DNA from: Rhodobiaceae bacterium UBA4490
Lineage (GTDB): Bacteria > Pseudomonadota > Alphaproteobacteria > Parvibaculales > Parvibaculaceae
Reading direction: 5' to 3'
Length of the DNA: 64,000 nt
NCBI GenBank assembly: GCA_002389665.1
Contig: DGNO01000006.1
Span: 94,525-158,524, forward strand
Below the pieces are notes generated by a model. That model made no database searches. It saw nothing but the letters and a program-made list of their open reading frames with translations, and had not been told where the DNA came from. Below are positions 25,867 to 35,606 of this stretch, one piece after another. The position numbers were made by a program, and so were the translations under genes. Positions within the stretch are counted from its first letter, which is position 1. Every line of letters starts with the position of its first letter.

Positions 25867-26709
25867 CTAGTCTTTATGATCTTCGGGAATATAACCAAAG
25901 CGTTCCATTTGCTCTTTATGCTGATCGATAATCAGCCGCACCTGATCGGGCGTCAGTTCTTCGCGCCACTGCTCCGCCTTGCCCGAACGGAAGAAGGCCT
26001 TGGCATGTTCCGAGCGTTCCTTGAAGCCCGCCTTCTCCTCCTGCGCTTTCAGCGCCTTGAAGGAGGAATGACGGATCGCCCGCTCCAGCCTTTCGGTGGA
26101 AGGTTTCAGCCCCAGAAATTTCGTCACGTTTTTGAACGCGCGCCGGGGTTTCGCGAGCATATCCTCATAACGCAAAACCAATAGCTGCGGATTGGGATGC
26201 TGCGTCCAGCTTTTCACATGCGCCGACCAGGAGGAATGAAACTCCGGTACGTGCCCCCCGCCTGACGACGTGGCCGCCCCCTTGTTGCCCAGCCGCTCAA
26301 TCGCTTCATCGAGCGTCAGGCCAAAATGATGGGTCATGGAGAGCACGACATCGAGCGGGTTGCGCACCACATAGATACCGCCTGCCGTCACATCCATATT
26401 GTGCATCGGCATGCCGTGCCATTCGCCCAGAAAGTTGTGGGTCTTAACGAAGACGGAGTCCGGGAAAGCCTGGGTCATATCCGCATGGGCAAAGGGGCGG
26501 ATTTTCATGACCACTTCGGGAGAGGCGTCTTCCACCGGCGTTTGCAGATGCCGCTCATACCACTGGGCCGATGACTCGCCGAGACAGAATTGATCGAGCT
26601 CGTTGATGTCGGCCGGCTTCGGCGTGTTGCGCAGAAGATTGTAGAGAAAGGAGCGCAGCCAGGTATTGCCGGACTTCGGATAGGATGCGAGCCAAATGAT
26701 GCCGCCCAT
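25867..26709 (-). CDS. Sulfotransferase domain protein
   Basis: 280 residues, no signal peptide. Classical PAPS sulfotransferase pattern: 5'-phosphosulfate loop WLASYPKSGNTWLRSF at the N-terminus, FVKTHNF (catalytic His region), and 3'-phosphate site YVVRNPLDVVLSM. The family transfers sulfate to small hydroxylated molecules or cell-surface lipids and sugars; the acceptor here is unknown. It converges on the thiE-like gene with 7 bases between. Upstream, on the same strand, the porin ends in a strong terminator, so it has its own promoter. Confidence 0.87.
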   Translation of the reverse strand: MGGIIWLASYPKSGNTWLRSFLYNLLRNTPKPADINELDQFCLGESSAQWYERHLQTPVEDASPEVVMKIRPFAHADMTQAFPDSVFVKTHNFLGEWHGMPMHNMDVTAGGIYVVRNPLDVVLSMTHHFGLTLDEAIERLGNKGAATSSGGGHVPEFHSSWSAHVKSWTQHPNPQLLVLRYEDMLAKPRRAFKNVTKFLGLKPSTERLERAIRHSSFKALKAQEEKAGFKERSEHAKAFFRSGKAEQWREELTPDQVRLIIDQHKEQMERFGYIPEDHKD

Positions 26710-26795
26710 GTCAGATGCCTTTCGATTGCATGCCCGCTGCTTTTAGCAACAACCGGGCGCGCGGAAAAGCCATCTGCCCATCCCGCCGACGGCAC

Positions 26796-26827
26796 AAAAA
26801 AAGAGAGCGGGCAAAGCCCGCTCTCTT
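26796..26827 (-). terminator. Rho-independent terminator of the porin gene
   Basis: Perfect 12-bp stem AAGAGAGCGGGC / GCCCGCTCTCTT (26801-26812, 26816-26827) with a 3-base loop. On the minus strand it runs into seven T (plus-strand A-run 26796-26802). It lies 23 bases past the porin stop, as expected for a very highly expressed gene. Confidence 0.93.
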
Positions 26828-26849
26828 CCGTCCCAAGACTTCAGAAGTC

Positions 26850-27953
26850 TTAGAAAGAGATCGCCAGAACGATACCAGCAGATTCGGAGTCAACGGTGTT
26901 GGTGCCGTTGTTGTCTTCGATCAGCTGGATGTCGAGGCCGAGGTCAACACCGGCGCCGAGCGAGTAGCCGCCACCGATCTGCCAGAACTCGATTTCCGTG
27001 TCGCCGAGACCGGTACGCTCACCCGTGGATTCCAGGTACGCGGTACCAACGGTCCAGGGGCCCGAGCCGTAAGCCAGACCGGCGGTCCAGACTTCGGTTT
27101 CGTCACCCGAGAAAGCCGTGTTCTGCGTGCCGCGGGCAATGTCTTCGTTCTGGTACCAGGCGCCGCCCAGCGTGAAGCCGGCGAAACCGAGATTGGCACC
27201 AACGCCCCATTCTTCCGGGTCGCCACCGCCAGCAGCCGGGGCATCGCCCGTGCCGTAGAAGCCGTCAACGCCGACAGACACTGCGCCGAATTCACCGGCG
27301 TAGTTGGCGGCGATTTCGAACACTTCTTCAACAGCGCTGTTCTGCGGGCTGATGCCGAAGCCGTTCGCAACCGGGTTGTTGGCACCGGCGTCCGGCGTGT
27401 AGGACACACCGAGCTGGAAGCCGGCAAGACGCGGCGTGAAGTACGAAATCTTGTTGTCGTCTTCCGTCAGCAGAGCGTACGTGGACGTACGAACCGAAGT
27501 ACGGGGCGAGTTGAAGATGTTCGGGCTGTCAACGCCGTTACCCGGCACGAACCAGGGCGACGAATAGTGCATTTTGAACGAAGCGGAGTCGGTAGCACCG
27601 ATTTCCGTACGGCCGAAGCCGCCTTCAAGGTAAGCGAACACTTCCTGGAAGGTTGCGTCGTCGTTAGCCGGAACGGCTGCGCCTTCGTCATCGCCGAGTT
27701 CGAGCATCAGCGTGGCACCGGCAACCAGACCGTTATCCAGCGTGCCTTCAGCGTTGATGGTCAGGTCACGGGCAACAACCGGGACTTTCGTGTCGTCGGT
27801 GGAAACACCGCCGACGCTGTCGGAGTCAACGAAGTAGAAGCCGGTGATCAAGGAGCCGCTCACGGTGACGTTGAGCGGGTCGCTAGCAAGGGCCGGACCG
27901 GCAACGAGGCCGGCGGTGACCAGAGCGGTCGTCCCAAGGAGAGTCTTTTTCAT
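26850..27953 (-). CDS. Outer-membrane porin (Gram-negative porin family)
   Basis: 367 residues. Signal peptide MKKTLLGTTALVTAGLVAG ending ALA-SDPL, then a beta-barrel with alternating aromatic and polar residues and a C-terminal Phe (IVLAISF), the BAM recognition signal. Repeated short strands such as VTVSGSLITGFYF and AGFTLGGAWY fit a 16-strand general porin. It would be a trimeric diffusion channel. Codon use looks strongly biased and the terminator is very strong, both suggesting high expression. A possible promoter lies about 220 bases upstream. Confidence 0.9.
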   Translation of the reverse strand: MKKTLLGTTALVTAGLVAGPALASDPLNVTVSGSLITGFYFVDSDSVGGVSTDDTKVPVVARDLTINAEGTLDNGLVAGATLMLELGDDEGAAVPANDDATFQEVFAYLEGGFGRTEIGATDSASFKMHYSSPWFVPGNGVDSPNIFNSPRTSVRTSTYALLTEDDNKISYFTPRLAGFQLGVSYTPDAGANNPVANGFGISPQNSAVEEVFEIAANYAGEFGAVSVGVDGFYGTGDAPAAGGGDPEEWGVGANLGFAGFTLGGAWYQNEDIARGTQNTAFSGDETEVWTAGLAYGSGPWTVGTAYLESTGERTGLGDTEIEFWQIGGGYSLGAGVDLGLDIQLIEDNNGTNTVDSESAGIVLAISF

Positions 27954-28606
27954 CTGTTCCTCGCAGTTCAGCAGTTAGCTGTCTAACTTGAGATCTTCGG
28001 AGCCTTGTATTTTTGCGAACCGGATTTTCTTACCAGACTTGCTGTCGCCGGGATGTGCTCCCGTTCCCTCAATCCAGTCGTCCAACCGGTCCTTCCGCAA
28101 ACGTTTCAGCTCTTGGATCCTCTCGTCGCCGGGCGACAAATTGCAATGCCCCCCCAAGCGCGTACCCCGATTAATCAAGATGACCCGGCCACACGTCAAG
28201 CAAACCCGACCGGTATTGAGGGAAATTTGAGGTTATGTTGCGTAAAGATCACAACACCTTAGCAGGAAATCGAAAAGCGAAAGCTGAACCGCAGGACCGG
28301 GATTCCAACAGGCCCGCCATTCGCGCGGGGGCATCTGTGGTGTTTTTATCACACACCTGTGAGGGACGTCGCTCCTCAAAGCCTCTCTTAAGCCGCCCTT
28401 CCCGGCGCAAACCCCGGCGCCGAAACCTGCCGAAGACACGTGAAGGCCCCGCTTATGTTGGACGGGAGAAGGCAAACAGGCTATAAGAACTGCCAAATCT
28501 GGGACTTTGGTCCATGGGCGAGCCGGTATTGAGTGCCGGCCGACCAGATCGACTGATAAGACCACGGGCCAGACCACAGGAATACAAGTCAGAAGAGAAT
28601 ATTCCC
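27954..28606. other. Long divergent intergenic region between porin and DUF3576 gene
   Basis: About 650 bases without a convincing gene. A minus-strand frame at 27975-28199 is open for 74 codons from a TTG but overlaps the presumed porin leader and has no ribosome site. A possible porin promoter lies at 28170-28199. TGTGGTG...TCACACA near 28336-28354 is an imperfect palindrome. The right third, next to the DUF3576 gene, shows only GC-rich repeats (CGGCGC type around 28397-28420). Confidence 0.4.
28170..28199 (-). promoter_or_regulatory. Possible sigma-70 promoter of the porin gene
   Basis: On the minus strand TTGACG (28194-28199) is followed after 18 bases by ATTAAT (28170-28175). This would give a 5' leader of about 210 bases, long enough for post-transcriptional control. 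The -10 match is only moderate. Confidence 0.35.
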
Positions 28607-29182
28607 ATGCCCAAACTGGCGTTTCGTGCCTCCTCGTTCGTGTCCATCGCCGGGGCCGTTTTCCTGAGCCTGTTCATCGCTGCCTGTGCCGGCGCGGACA
28701 AGGACGAAAGCTACCCCACCTCATCGAGCGACAAGGGCTACGGGCCCAATAATCCCCGCCCTTCACAGGAGCGGGAGAGCATTTTCGGTGAAGACGGCCT
28801 GTCGCTATTCGGCGGCGGGGGCGGCGCAGCCTCCGGCGGCGGCGCAGGCATCGGGGTCAATTCCTTCCTCTGGCGCGCCTCGCTCGACACGCTGGCCTTC
28901 GTGCCGCTCGCCTCCGCGGATCCTTTTGGCGGCGTCATCATCACGGACTGGTATTCCGATCCCAAAGCCCCCGACGAGCGCTTCAAAATGACGGTCTATA
29001 TTCTCGACCGCCGCCTGCGCGCCGACGGGCTGAAAGTTTCAGTCTTCAAACAGGCCCGCGACAGCGAACGCGGCTGGGTGGATGCTTCCGTCGATCCCAA
29101 TACCCATGTCCAGCTGGAGAACGCAATCCTGATCCGCGCCCGCCAATTGCGTATCAGCACGCTGGAAGCCGACGAAGGCTAA
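28607..29182 (+). CDS. DUF3576 lipoprotein
   Basis: 191 residues. Signal peptide with lipobox LFIAAC (Cys about residue 27), then a low-complexity Gly/Ser/Pro linker with a GGGGGAASGGG tract, then the DUF3576 domain: NSFLWRASLDTLAFVPLASADPFGG, ITDWYSDP and FKMTVYILDRRLRADGL. This family is alphaproteobacterial and usually sits directly upstream of leuS, as here. It is predicted to be an outer-membrane or periplasmic lipoprotein; no biochemical role is established to my knowledge. The ATG at 28607 was chosen because the signal peptide begins there. Confidence 0.88.
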   Translation: MPKLAFRASSFVSIAGAVFLSLFIAACAGADKDESYPTSSSDKGYGPNNPRPSQERESIFGEDGLSLFGGGGGAASGGGAGIGVNSFLWRASLDTLAFVPLASADPFGGVIITDWYSDPKAPDERFKMTVYILDRRLRADGLKVSVFKQARDSERGWVDASVDPNTHVQLENAILIRARQLRISTLEADEG

Positions 29183-29232
29183 GCGGAACTTATGACGGCC
29201 CTCTTGCCGTATAGCCAAATACGGGGCAAAAC

Positions 29233-29264
29233 GAAGCGCGGCGCAGGAGCCGCGCTTCTTGTTT
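29233..29264 (+). terminator. Terminator between DUF3576 gene and leuS
   Basis: Stem GAAGCGCGGC / GCCGCGCTTC (29233-29242, 29249-29258) followed by TTGTTT, 50 bases after the lipoprotein gene and about 70 before leuS. Confidence 0.65.
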
Positions 29265-29334
29265 GAGGAGCCTGCCCCGCGCGGCAAGATGACCGCCTTT
29301 CCGTTTGCCCTAGTTTCGAGAGCACGACCCGACC

Positions 29335-31959
29335 ATGGCCAGCCCGGATACGACCGACACCGCCCGCTACAACGCCAAGACCGCCGAGCCCAAATGGCAA
29401 GAGACCTGGGACCGGCAAGGCTGTTTCCGCACGCGCGAGGAAAGCGAAGCGCCGGGCAAGGACAAATATTACGTCCTGGAGATGTTTCCCTATCCTTCCG
29501 GCCGCATCCATATGGGCCATGTGCGCAATTACGCGATGGGCGATGTCATTGCCCGCTTCAAACGCGCGCGCGGCTTCAACGTCCTCCACCCGATGGGCTG
29601 GGACGCTTTCGGCATGCCGGCGGAAAACGCGGCGATGGAAAACAAAGTCCATCCCGCCGACTGGACCTATAAGAACATCGCCGCCATGCGCGGCCAGCTC
29701 CAGGCCATGGGCCTTGCCATCGACTGGGAGCGGGAATTTGCAACCTGCGATCCTTCTTATTACCGCCACGAACAGGCGATGTTTCTCGACATGGTCGAGG
29801 CCGGTCTCATCACCCGCAAGAAGAGCTATGTGAACTGGGATCCGGTGGACATGACCGTGCTTGCCAATGAGCAGGTGATCGACGGCAAGGGCTGGCGCTC
29901 GGGCGCGCCCGTCGAACGGCGCGAGCTCACCCAGTGGTTTTTCAAAATCACCGACAAGGCCGACGATCTCTTGCAAGGGCTCGAAGGGCTGGAGCGCTGG
30001 CCGGATAAGGTCCGCATCATGCAGACCAACTGGATCGGCCGCTCCGAGGGCGCACGCGTTTTCTTCCCCGTGGAAGGTCTGTCTAAGGACTATTCCCTTG
30101 AAGTCTTCACCACCCGGCCCGATACGCTGTTCGGCGCGTCCTTCTGCGCGCTCTCGCCCGGCCATCCGCTGACCCGCGAGCTTGCGGAAAAAGACGCCAA
30201 GCTTGCCGCCTTCGTGCGCGAATGCGAACAGCTCGGCACCAGCGAGGAAGCGATCGAAACCGCCGAGAAGAAAGGCTATGACACGGGCCTGCGCGCCCGC
30301 CATCCTTTCATCGAAGGTCATTCCGTTCCCGTCTTCATCGCGAATTTCGTGCTGATGGATTACGGCACCGGCGCCATTTTCGGCTGCCCCGCCCATGACC
30401 AGCGCGACATGGATTTCGCCCGCAAATATGCCCTGCCCGTTTTGCCCGTCGTGGCGCCGAAAAAACTTCAAGGGGCGGAGCTTGAAACATTCCTGAGCGA
30501 ACTTGGCGAGGCAAACGACGCCTTCGACGGAGACGGCGTTGCCGTCAATTCGGCGTTCCTCAATGGGCTGGAAGTGACCGAGGCCAAACGCGCCGCCATC
30601 GAAAAGCTCGAAGCCTTGAAACTCGGCGAGGGCACGGTCAATTACCGCCTGCGCGACTGGGGCATCTCGCGCCAGCGCTATTGGGGCTGCCCGATCCCGA
30701 TCATCCATTGCCCCTCTTGCGGCAGCGTGCCGGTGCCCCGCGCCGACCTGCCGGTGGAACTGCCCAAGGATGTGAGCTTCGAAAAGCCGGGCAATCCGCT
30801 CGATCATCATGCGACCTGGAAACATGTCGCCTGCCCCAAATGCGGCGGCAAGGCCGAGCGCGAAACCGACACGTTCGACACGTTCGTGGATTCTTCCTGG
30901 TATTTCGCCCGCTTCTGTTCGCCGAAAGCCGAAACGCCGACCGATGTCGCCGCCGCCAATTACTGGCTGCCGGTCGATCAATATATCGGCGGGGTCGAGC
31001 ACGCGGTGCTGCACCTTCTTTATGCGCGCTTCTTCACCCGCGCCATGAAAGAGACCGGCCATGTGGGGCTCGATGAGCCCTTCACCGGCCTTTTCACCCA
31101 AGGCATGGTGACGCACGAAACCTATAAGGGCCCGGACGGACGCTGGGTGGCGCCGGACGAGCTTTTCTGGAAAGACGGCAAACCCTTCCTCGATGAAGCG
31201 GCAGGCACACCGGTAAAAGTCGGCGCCATCGAGAAGATGTCGAAATCGAAGCGCAACACGATCGATCCCACCGCCATTATCGATCAATACGGCGCCGACA
31301 CCGCCCGCTGGTTCATGCTGTCCGACAGCCCGCCCGAGCGCGACGTGCAATGGACGGAAGAAGGGGTGGAAGGCGCCTGGCGCTTCACTCAGCGCTTCTG
31401 GCGCATCGTCACGGGCGATCCGGCAAGCCTGGCCGCGCCCGGCACGCCCATGCCGGCCCTCGATGAAGCGGCGGAAGCGCTGCACCGCACGGCGCATCAG
31501 ATCCTTGCCGCGATTACCGCTCATATCGAGGCGCTGCAATTCAACAAGGCCGTCGCCCGGATTTACGAGCTCGCCAATGCCATTTCCGCCTTCAAACCGC
31601 AGGATGAGGCAGCCGGTAAATGGGTGAAGCGCGAGGCCGTGGACATGCTGGTGCAGATGGCCGCGCCCATGATGCCGCATCTGGCCGAAGAAAGCTGGCA
31701 GGCGCTCGGCCATGAAACGATCCTCGCCGAAACGCCCTGGCCCATTGCAGATGAGAGCCTTTTGGTGGAAGACTCCGTTACCCTGCCCGTGCAGGTGAAC
31801 GGGAAGCGGCGCGATGAAGTGACCGTGCCCCGCGATGCCGATAAAGCCGCCGTGGAGCAAGCCGCTCTCGGCCTGGAAAAGGTGCGCAATGCCCTGGACG
31901 GTAAAACGCCGAAAAAGGTCATCGTCGTGCCGGGACGGATTGTGAATGTCGTGGTTTAA
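29335..31959 (+). CDS. leuS: Leucyl-tRNA synthetase
   Basis: Class I aminoacyl-tRNA synthetase that charges tRNA-Leu, 874 residues, cytosolic. HIGH-type motif in [13 protein letters not shown] (about residue 50-60), zinc-like knuckle [12 protein letters not shown] and CPKCGG in the insert, editing domain in the middle ([13 protein letters not shown]), and KMSKS in [13 protein letters not shown] near residue 640. The C-terminal anticodon region ends in [15 protein letters not shown]. The stop overlaps the start of lptE by 14 bases. The DUF3576-leuS-lptE-holA order is a standard alphaproteobacterial block. Confidence 0.97.
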   Translation: MASPDTTDTARYNAKTAEPKWQETWDRQGCFRTREESEAPGKDKYYVLEMFPYPSGRIHMGHVRNYAMGDVIARFKRARGFNVLHPMGWDAFGMPAENAAMENKVHPADWTYKNIAAMRGQLQAMGLAIDWEREFATCDPSYYRHEQAMFLDMVEAGLITRKKSYVNWDPVDMTVLANEQVIDGKGWRSGAPVERRELTQWFFKITDKADDLLQGLEGLERWPDKVRIMQTNWIGRSEGARVFFPVEGLSKDYSLEVFTTRPDTLFGASFCALSPGHPLTRELAEKDAKLAAFVRECEQLGTSEEAIETAEKKGYDTGLRARHPFIEGHSVPVFIANFVLMDYGTGAIFGCPAHDQRDMDFARKYALPVLPVVAPKKLQGAELETFLSELGEANDAFDGDGVAVNSAFLNGLEVTEAKRAAIEKLEALKLGEGTVNYRLRDWGISRQRYWGCPIPIIHCPSCGSVPVPRADLPVELPKDVSFEKPGNPLDHHATWKHVACPKCGGKAERETDTFDTFVDSSWYFARFCSPKAETPTDVAAANYWLPVDQYIGGVEHAVLHLLYARFFTRAMKETGHVGLDEPFTGLFTQGMVTHETYKGPDGRWVAPDELFWKDGKPFLDEAAGTPVKVGAIEKMSKSKRNTIDPTAIIDQYGADTARWFMLSDSPPERDVQWTEEGVEGAWRFTQRFWRIVTGDPASLAAPGTPMPALDEAAEALHRTAHQILAAITAHIEALQFNKAVARIYELANAISAFKPQDEAAGKWVKREAVDMLVQMAAPMMPHLAEESWQALGHETILAETPWPIADESLLVEDSVTLPVQVNGKRRDEVTVPRDADKAAVEQAALGLEKVRNALDGKTPKKVIVVPGRIVNVVV

Positions 31960-32467
31960 AGAGCGCCGGGCCGTTCTGGCTCTTCTCGTGGTAGCTAGCT
32001 TTGCCCTTGGCGGCTGCGGCTTCCATCCGCTTTACGCGGACCGCACCGGCGGTGCGCCCGTCAAAGCCAAGCTGCAAAACGTCTCGGTCAGCGCGCCCGG
32101 CACGTCTTATGGCCGCAATCTGAAATTCACGCTCGAAGACCTGATGGGCGCGGCAGGCAATCAGGGCACCCGCTATCAGCTCTCGCTGACCCCGACCATT
32201 TATGAAACCGACATCGCCGTGCAGCAGGACACCGAAGTGACCCGCAGCAATATCCGCATGACGACCCCCTTCTCCCTTTACGATCAGGAACTGGGCGAAG
32301 TCGTCTTTAAAGGTACGGCGCTCAGCGTTGCCTCTTATAACCGCGTCGATTCCGAATTTGCCAATGTCATCGCCACGCGCGATGCCGAAGAGCGCGTCTC
32401 GAACGATACTGCCCGCGATATCTACACGAGGCTCAGCATCTTCTTCGAGCGTCAGGGCCGGAGCTGA
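31946..32467 (+). CDS. lptE: LPS-assembly lipoprotein LptE
   Basis: 173 residues. Short signal peptide with lipobox LGGC (Cys about 25), followed immediately by GFHPLYAD, the hallmark N-terminus of LptE. It plugs the LptD barrel in the outer membrane for lipopolysaccharide insertion. The start overlaps the leuS stop, and holA follows after 30 bases; leuS-lptE-holA linkage is conserved across many proteobacteria. Confidence 0.9.
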   Translation: MSWFKERRAVLALLVVASFALGGCGFHPLYADRTGGAPVKAKLQNVSVSAPGTSYGRNLKFTLEDLMGAAGNQGTRYQLSLTPTIYETDIAVQQDTEVTRSNIRMTTPFSLYDQELGEVVFKGTALSVASYNRVDSEFANVIATRDAEERVSNDTARDIYTRLSIFFERQGRS

Positions 32468-32497
32468 CGCGGAAAGCTGCAGAAGGACCCGCGCCCC

Positions 32498-33532
32498 GTG
32501 AAGCTGAAGCCGAGGGAAATCGACGCCTTTATCCGCAAGCCCGATCCGGCGGTGCAGGCGATCCTCGTTTTCGGGCCGGATCAGGGGCTGGTACAGGAAC
32601 GTTGCCGCCAGCTTGCCAAGACCGTCCTTGACGATCTGACCGATCCCTTCCGCCTGACCGATATAAGCGATGCGGATCTGCGCCAGGACCCGGCGCGTCT
32701 GGCCGATGAAGCCGCCGCCATTTCCATGATGGGCGGGCGGCGTGTCGTGCGCGTGCGCGGCGCGGCGGACGGGCTTTCGAAAACCTTCAAAAGCTTTCTG
32801 GAAAATCCGGCAGGCGATGCGCTGATCATCGTTTCGGCAGGCGAGCTCACGCCGCGCTCCTCTTTGCGCAAAGCCTTCGAGGACGCAAAGAACGGCGCCG
32901 CCATCGCCTGTTATGCCGATGACGCCCAGGCGCTGGAAGGCGTGATCCGCACAAGGCTGAAAGAAGCAGGGCTTAGCATCGATGCCGCCGCAACCAACTA
33001 TCTGCAGGCCCATCTCGGCGGCGACCGGGGCGTGACATTGCAGGAACTCGACAAGCTCATACTTTATATGGGCTCATCCGAACAAAGCGAAGTGACGCTG
33101 GAAGACGTGCAGGCCTGCGTCGGGGATACGGCGGCGATGAGTGTCGATGAAGTGGTGGACGCCTCACTTGGCGGCGATCTGCCCTCGCTCGACCGGGCGC
33201 TCATCAAAGCGCGCGAGGCCGACACGAGCCCCGTCATGCTGCTCAACGCCGTCACCCGCCATGCCGAGCAGCTTCATCTTCTCACAGGACAGGCCGAAAC
33301 CGGTGCGCCGCGCGACGGGCTTTTGCGCACCATCCGCCCGCCCCTTCACTTCCGAAGAGAAGCCGCCGTCAAACGCCAGCTTTCCTTATGGACACGGGCG
33401 CGGCTCGACCGGGCATTGATGCTGCTCGAAGAAGCCGACCGGCAATGCAAAACAACGGGCATGCCCGATTGGGCGGTGTGTGCCCAGGTACTCTTCCGCA
33501 TTGGCCAGGGCGCACGCGCTGGAAGACGCTGA
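32498..33532 (+). CDS. holA: DNA polymerase III delta subunit
   Basis: Clamp-loader wrench subunit that opens the beta clamp, 344 residues. GTG start at 32498 with AGAAGGA upstream; no ATG in a sensible place. The N-terminal KLKPREIDAFIRKPDP and AILVFGPDQGLVQERCRQ match the family (degenerate P-loop region). The collar domain is at about 220-340. It is the last gene of the leuS-lptE-holA unit and ends at a bidirectional terminator. Confidence 0.92.
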   Translation: MKLKPREIDAFIRKPDPAVQAILVFGPDQGLVQERCRQLAKTVLDDLTDPFRLTDISDADLRQDPARLADEAAAISMMGGRRVVRVRGAADGLSKTFKSFLENPAGDALIIVSAGELTPRSSLRKAFEDAKNGAAIACYADDAQALEGVIRTRLKEAGLSIDAAATNYLQAHLGGDRGVTLQELDKLILYMGSSEQSEVTLEDVQACVGDTAAMSVDEVVDASLGGDLPSLDRALIKAREADTSPVMLLNAVTRHAEQLHLLTGQAETGAPRDGLLRTIRPPLHFRREAAVKRQLSLWTRARLDRALMLLEEADRQCKTTGMPDWAVCAQVLFRIGQGARAGRR

Positions 33533-33552
33533 CGAGGTAAGCACGCGCAATG

Positions 33553-33583
33553 AAAAAGGCCGGGCGCAGCGCCCGGCCTTTCA
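33553..33583. terminator. Bidirectional terminator between holA and leuA
   Basis: Perfect 11-bp stem AAAGGCCGGGC / GCCCGGCCTTT (33555-33565, 33571-33581). It has five T on the minus strand and three T on the plus strand, between convergent genes. Confidence 0.85.
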
Positions 33584-33608
33584 CGTTCTTCCGAAAGCGG
33601 AAAGATCG

Positions 33609-35333
33609 TTAGATATCGGAGGCCTGATTGGCCGCGCTGATCAGCGCTTTCAAGGAAGCCTGCACGATATTGGGATGGATGCCCACCCCCCAGATCGTCG
33701 AGCCGTCCGGCCCTTCCACTTCCACATAAGCAACAGCGGCTGCATCCGCGCCGGTGCCCACCGCATGTTCGGTGTAGTTCTTCAGGCGTATATCGACATT
33801 GCAGTCGCTGCGCAGCGCATTGACGAAGGCATCGATCGGCCCGTTGCCCTTGCCGTGAATTTCACGCAGCTTGCCCTTGTCCTTGATCTCCGCCGTGAGC
33901 AGACGCCGCTCGCTGGCATGCGGGTCCGGCGTCGTACGGTAGGTCACGAACTCGAAGGGCTCGGCGCGGGTGAGATATTTCTTCTCGAAGAAATCCCAGA
34001 TGAGCTCGGAGGAAACTTCCTTACCGGTTTCATCCGTGTACTTCTGAATGACTTTCGAGAAACTCGCCTGCAAAGCCTTGGGCAGATCGAGATTGAAATC
34101 GCGCTGAATGAGATAGGAAATCCCGCCCTTGCCCGACTGGCTGTTAACGCGCACGATCGCCTCGTAGCTACGCCCCAGATCCTGCGGGTCGATGGGCAGG
34201 TAAGGCACTTCCCAGATCTCGCTATTGGCTTTTTCCTTCGCCGCCATGCCCTTCTTGATCGCATCCTGGTGCGAACCGGAAAAGGCCGTGAAAACGAGAT
34301 CGCCCACATAAGGATGGCGCGGATGGATCGGCAATTGATTGCACTCGATCGCCACATCGCGCAGTTCGTTGATATCGCCGATCTCCAATTGCGGATCGAT
34401 ACCCTGCGTGAACATATTGAGCGCGATATTGATCACATCGACATTGCCGGTGCGCTCGCCATTGCCGAACAGCGTGCCCTCGATGCGGTCCGCCCCGGCC
34501 AGAATGCCAAGCTCGGCCGCGGCCACACCCGTGCCCCTGTCATTATGCGGGTGCAGTGACAAGATCACGCTGTCCCGGCGCGGCAAATTGCGGTGCATCC
34601 ATTCGATCTGGTCGGCATAGATATTGGGGCTCGCCATTTCCACCGTCGCCGGCAGATTGAGGATCACCTTCCGGTCCGGCGTCGGCTCCCACACATCCAT
34701 GACAGCGGCGCAGACATCGCGCGCGAAGTCGAGCTCGGTGCCGGTGAAGCTTTCCGGCGAATATTCGAACATCACTTCCGTCTCGAGCATCGCATCGCGC
34801 AGCTTCTTGCAAAGCTCGGCGCCTTTCACCGCGATCTCGGTAATGCCGTCCCGGTCCATGCCGAAAACCACCCGGCGCTGCAGCGTCGAGGTGGAATTAT
34901 AGAGATGGACGATAGCCCGCGGCGCGCCTTTGATCGCTTCGAAGGTCCGCTCAATCAATTCGGGACGGGCCTGGGTGAGCACCTGAATGGAAACATCGGC
35001 AGGAACTTTTCCCTGCTCGATAATCTCACGCACGAAATTGAAATCCGTATCGGAGGCCGCCGGAAACCCCACCTCGATTTCCTTGAAGCCCATCTTCACC
35101 AGCGCGTCGAACATCTTGTGCTTGCGCCGGCTGTCCATCGGCTCGATCAAAGCCTGGTTGCCATCCCGCAAATCCACCGAGCACCAGATCGGCGCCTTGG
35201 TGATGGTACGGCCCGGCCATTGCCGGTCGGGCAGATCGATAGGCTCGAAGGCCCGGTATTTCTGGATCGGCATCGCGCTTTTATGTTGTCGCAAAGCCGT
35301 GTCGCGCGGCGGCAAATTCTTTTCTTGTGTCAT
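33609..35333 (-). CDS. leuA: 2-isopropylmalate synthase (long LeuA type)
   Basis: First enzyme of leucine synthesis: condenses 2-oxoisovalerate and acetyl-CoA. 574 residues, longer LeuA2 form. HMGL-like barrel signature WCSVDLRDGNQALIEPM and metal-site segment SLHPHNDRGTGVAAAELG; C-terminal regulatory domain for leucine feedback at about 440-570. An internal Met at residue 21 (MPIQKYRAFEPI) is an alternative start because family similarity begins there; neither start has a strong ribosome site. Upstream lies a leader peptide and attenuator-like hairpin, so expression is probably controlled by leucine supply. Confidence 0.95.
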   Translation of the reverse strand: MTQEKNLPPRDTALRQHKSAMPIQKYRAFEPIDLPDRQWPGRTITKAPIWCSVDLRDGNQALIEPMDSRRKHKMFDALVKMGFKEIEVGFPAASDTDFNFVREIIEQGKVPADVSIQVLTQARPELIERTFEAIKGAPRAIVHLYNSTSTLQRRVVFGMDRDGITEIAVKGAELCKKLRDAMLETEVMFEYSPESFTGTELDFARDVCAAVMDVWEPTPDRKVILNLPATVEMASPNIYADQIEWMHRNLPRRDSVILSLHPHNDRGTGVAAAELGILAGADRIEGTLFGNGERTGNVDVINIALNMFTQGIDPQLEIGDINELRDVAIECNQLPIHPRHPYVGDLVFTAFSGSHQDAIKKGMAAKEKANSEIWEVPYLPIDPQDLGRSYEAIVRVNSQSGKGGISYLIQRDFNLDLPKALQASFSKVIQKYTDETGKEVSSELIWDFFEKKYLTRAEPFEFVTYRTTPDPHASERRLLTAEIKDKGKLREIHGKGNGPIDAFVNALRSDCNVDIRLKNYTEHAVGTGADAAAVAYVEVEGPDGSTIWGVGIHPNIVQASLKALISAANQASDI

Positions 35334-35563
35334 GTCATCAATTCCAAATGTCGGAAAGTCTTATACCGGCGCTCCTAGGGAAGGAGCAATGACGGACCGC
35401 ACCGAGCCGCCGGCTGTCCACTTGATCCGGCGGCCCGCGATAAGTCGCAGAAGGCCGCCTAGGAGAGAAGACAAGACGCCATGCCGCATATCCGCGCGCG
35501 CGGAGGGGCGAAAACGAACCGAATGAATGTGAGAAGACATTAACAGCCTCAAGCAATGAAACG

Positions 35564-35606
35564 ACAAAACGACCCTGGGCCCGGCACGCCTTATGCGGCC
35601 GGGTCG
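35564..35606 (-). terminator. Attenuator-like hairpin upstream of leuA
   Basis: On the minus strand, stem CGACCCGGCC pairs with GGCC-CA-GGGTCG and is followed by TTTTG. The 5' arm overlaps the last codons of the leader peptide (DPAA-stop), the arrangement of ribosome-mediated attenuators. An inner alternative stem CCCGGC / GCCGGG is also possible. Confidence 0.55.

Noticed and set aside
27975..28199. 74-codon minus-strand frame directly upstream of the porin
   Set aside because: Its only start is TTG without a ribosome site, it overlaps a likely promoter, and the sequence matches no family known to me. It is more likely the porin 5' leader.
28336..28354. TGTGGTG...TCACACA as a CRP-type site
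   Set aside because: The half-sites are not TGTGA-N6-TCACA and the spacing is off.
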